Made by a program: the position numbers and the translations under genes
Notes under the pieces: model-generated
Seen by the model: only the letters and a program-made list of their open reading frames with translations
What the model was told of the DNA's origin: nothing
Database searches by the model: none
Assembly (NCBI GenBank): GCA_963703855.1
Contig: CAVPFW010000018.1
Location: forward strand, 11,534 to 75,533
Length of the DNA stretch: 64,000 nt
Direction: 5' to 3'
DNA from: AP-15 sp963703855
GTDB taxonomy: Bacteria > Pseudomonadota > Alphaproteobacteria > ATCC43930 > CGMCC-115725
In this document: positions 62,637-64,000 of the stretch, in pieces
How the letters are laid out: every line of letters starts with the position of its first letter
Position numbering within the stretch: the stretch's first letter is position 1

Positions 62637-63845
62637 ATGTTGCAGATGGCCGGGCGCATGGGCGTCTTGGGGACCGAGACCGCCTTCGAAGTATTGGCGC
62701 GCGCCAACGCGTTGGCCGCGCAGGGGCGCAAGGTCATCAACCTCGGCATCGGGCAGCCCGATTTCCCGACCCCGGAGCACATCGTCGAGGCCGGGCGCAA
62801 GGCTTTGGCCGACGGCCACCACGGCTATACCCCGGCGAACGGCATCCCCTTGCTGCGCGAGGCGGTCGCGGCCGACCTCTACCGCCGCCACCGGGTCGAG
62901 GTGTCGCCCGACCGGGTGCTGGTCGTGCCCGGCGGCAAGGTCACGATGTTCTTCGCGATCCTGATGTTCGGCGAGCCCGGCGCCGAGATCCTCTACCCCA
63001 ACCCCGGCTTCCCGATCTACGAGAGCGTCATTCGCTTTTCCGGCGCGACCCCGGTGCCGATCCCGCTCCACGAGAGCGCCGGCTTCTCGTTCAGCGCCGC
63101 CGAGATCCTCGACAGGATCACCCCGCGCACCCGGCTGATCATCATCAACAGCCCGGCCAATCCGACCGGTGGGGTCGTGCCTCGCGAGGAGCTCGACCGC
63201 CTCGTCGCCGGCCTCGAGCATCACCCGCAGGTCGCGGTCATGAGCGACGAGATCTATGGCGAGATCCTCTATGACGGAGCCGAGCATGTCAGCCTCCTGG
63301 GCTATCCGTCGATCCGCGACCGCCTGATCCTGCTCGACGGCTGGAGCAAGACCTATGCGATGACCGGCTGGCGGCTGGGCTATGGGGTGTGGCCCGACGC
63401 CTTGTTCGCCGCGGCCGAGCGGCTGGCGATCAACTGCCATTCCTGCGTCAACGCCGCCGCCCAATTCGCCGGCATCGCGGCCCTGAGCGGCCCGCGCGAG
63501 CCGGTCGCGCGGATGGTCGCCGCCTTTGCCGAACGCCGCAAATTCATCGTCGAGGCCATGAACGGCCTCCCCGGATTTCGCTGCGCCCGTCCGGGCGGCG
63601 CCTTCTACACCTTCCCCAACGTCAGCGGGACCGGGCTCGATGCCCGCGCGCTGCAAGGGCGGCTGCTGGAGGAGGCCGGGGTCGCGACCATCGCCGGCAC
63701 CAGCTTCGGCGAATTCGGCGAGGGTTATCTGCGGTTTTCCTATGCCAACAGCCGCGAGGCTATCGCCGAGGCGATCGAGCGCATCCGCCAGCTGCTGGGC
63801 AACCTGCCGAGGCCCGACCGCTCTCGACCCGGATCGCCCCTTTGA
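62637..63845 (+). CDS. Pyridoxal-phosphate aminotransferase, class I/II
   Basis: A 402-residue fold-type I aminotransferase. The PLP-lysine segment is DGWSKTYAMTGWRLGY and the phosphate-binding Arg is in the same stretch. GYTPANGIPLLREAVA, INSPANPTGGVVPREEL and SDEIYGEILYDG are family-typical. The ATG at 62637 follows GGGGAGGAA. It resembles aspartate/aromatic-type aminotransferases; the substrate is not fixed. Being 76 bases after livM, it may process an imported amino acid. Confidence 0.92.
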   Translation: MLQMAGRMGVLGTETAFEVLARANALAAQGRKVINLGIGQPDFPTPEHIVEAGRKALADGHHGYTPANGIPLLREAVAADLYRRHRVEVSPDRVLVVPGGKVTMFFAILMFGEPGAEILYPNPGFPIYESVIRFSGATPVPIPLHESAGFSFSAAEILDRITPRTRLIIINSPANPTGGVVPREELDRLVAGLEHHPQVAVMSDEIYGEILYDGAEHVSLLGYPSIRDRLILLDGWSKTYAMTGWRLGYGVWPDALFAAAERLAINCHSCVNAAAQFAGIAALSGPREPVARMVAAFAERRKFIVEAMNGLPGFRCARPGGAFYTFPNVSGTGLDARALQGRLLEEAGVATIAGTSFGEFGEGYLRFSYANSREAIAEAIERIRQLLGNLPRPDRSRPGSPL

Positions 63846-64000
63846 CTATATTTTAGGCAGTGCGGTGCTTGGTTCACCGGCAATGCGGCCGCGTGCGGCA
63901 GGCTCGACGAATTCCTTCGTCGCCGATACCGATTGGCACGGGTTATGCTGCACGAGAGCGGCCGACGGGCGCTCGCCTGGGAGAGTTGAAGTCGATGAAA
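63846..64000. other. Intergenic end, with a possible next gene start
   Basis: A hairpin CGACGAA-TTCC-TTCGTCG (63905-63922) without a T run lies after the aminotransferase. GGGAGAG and an ATG at 63995 may begin the next gene, of which only two codons are visible. Confidence 0.35.

Noticed and set aside
1..64000. CRISPR arrays, tRNA or rRNA genes, phage genes and a replication origin
   Set aside because: No regularly spaced repeats, tRNA T-arm motifs, rRNA sequence, phage structural genes or DnaA-box cluster were seen.

Overview
The window is a very GC-rich chromosomal segment of a Gram-negative bacterium, most likely an alphaproteobacterium. The evidence is an EipB/DUF1849 envelope protein, a CoxMSL-type molybdenum hydroxylase, PEP-CTERM secreted proteins, many luciferase-like flavin enzymes, and palindromic repeats with the CTCTCCCC signature. 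No rRNA, tRNA or CRISPR array is visible. Several genes carry single-base indels, so either sequencing error or real gene decay must be kept in mind throughout.

The centrepiece lies on the minus strand from about 28980 down to 15677. It is a complete five-part enediyne-core (warhead) cassette in the canonical order: E3/UnbL (DUF1702), E4/UnbV (FG-GAP/ASPIC), E5/UnbU (membrane protein), the iterative PKS PksE (KS-AT-ACP-KR-DH-PPTase), and the E10-type hotdog thioesterase. Spacing is operon-like, with 4-base overlaps and gaps of a few bases. A tripartite ABC exporter (FtsX/DevC-type permease, ATPase, HlyD/DevB-type adaptor) follows directly. PksE is interrupted by two single-base deletions, in KR and in PPTase. 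If both are repaired, its reading frame runs without a stop through a Pro/Ala-rich linker into the thioesterase, giving a PksE-TE fusion of 2084 residues. No tailoring enzymes and no known enediyne self-resistance genes lie beside it.

Left flank (1-15.6 kb): a partial LysR regulator diverges from three luciferase-like (LLM) oxidoreductase genes. Then come a molybdopterin oxidoreductase, eipB, aspS, an iron-dependent alcohol dehydrogenase, a TusA-like protein, a phytanoyl-CoA dioxygenase, a RidA protein, and a tandem CaiB/BaiF CoA-transferase with a frameshift.

Middle (29-38.3 kb): a plastic segment. It holds a PEP-CTERM protein, a multiply frameshifted monooxygenase pseudogene, an SMP-30-like secreted protein, a Phd/VapC toxin-antitoxin pair, a HigBA pair whose toxin is split by a roughly 0.1-kb MITE-like insertion, debris resembling a YaaA-type gene, an xanthine/CO-dehydrogenase-type three-subunit enzyme, and a serine-recombinase remnant.

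Right part (38-64 kb): catabolic and transport genes. These are a lactonase-like propeller, two more LLM enzymes, MFS carriers, an ECHDC3-like crotonase, a Rieske oxygenase, an SDR lacking its catalytic Tyr, two more PEP-CTERM propeller proteins, an alpha/beta hydrolase, a TauE-like exporter, a DUF35/thiolase pair, a methyltransferase, a full branched-chain amino-acid type ABC importer (SBP, LivG, LivF, LivH, LivM) and an aminotransferase.
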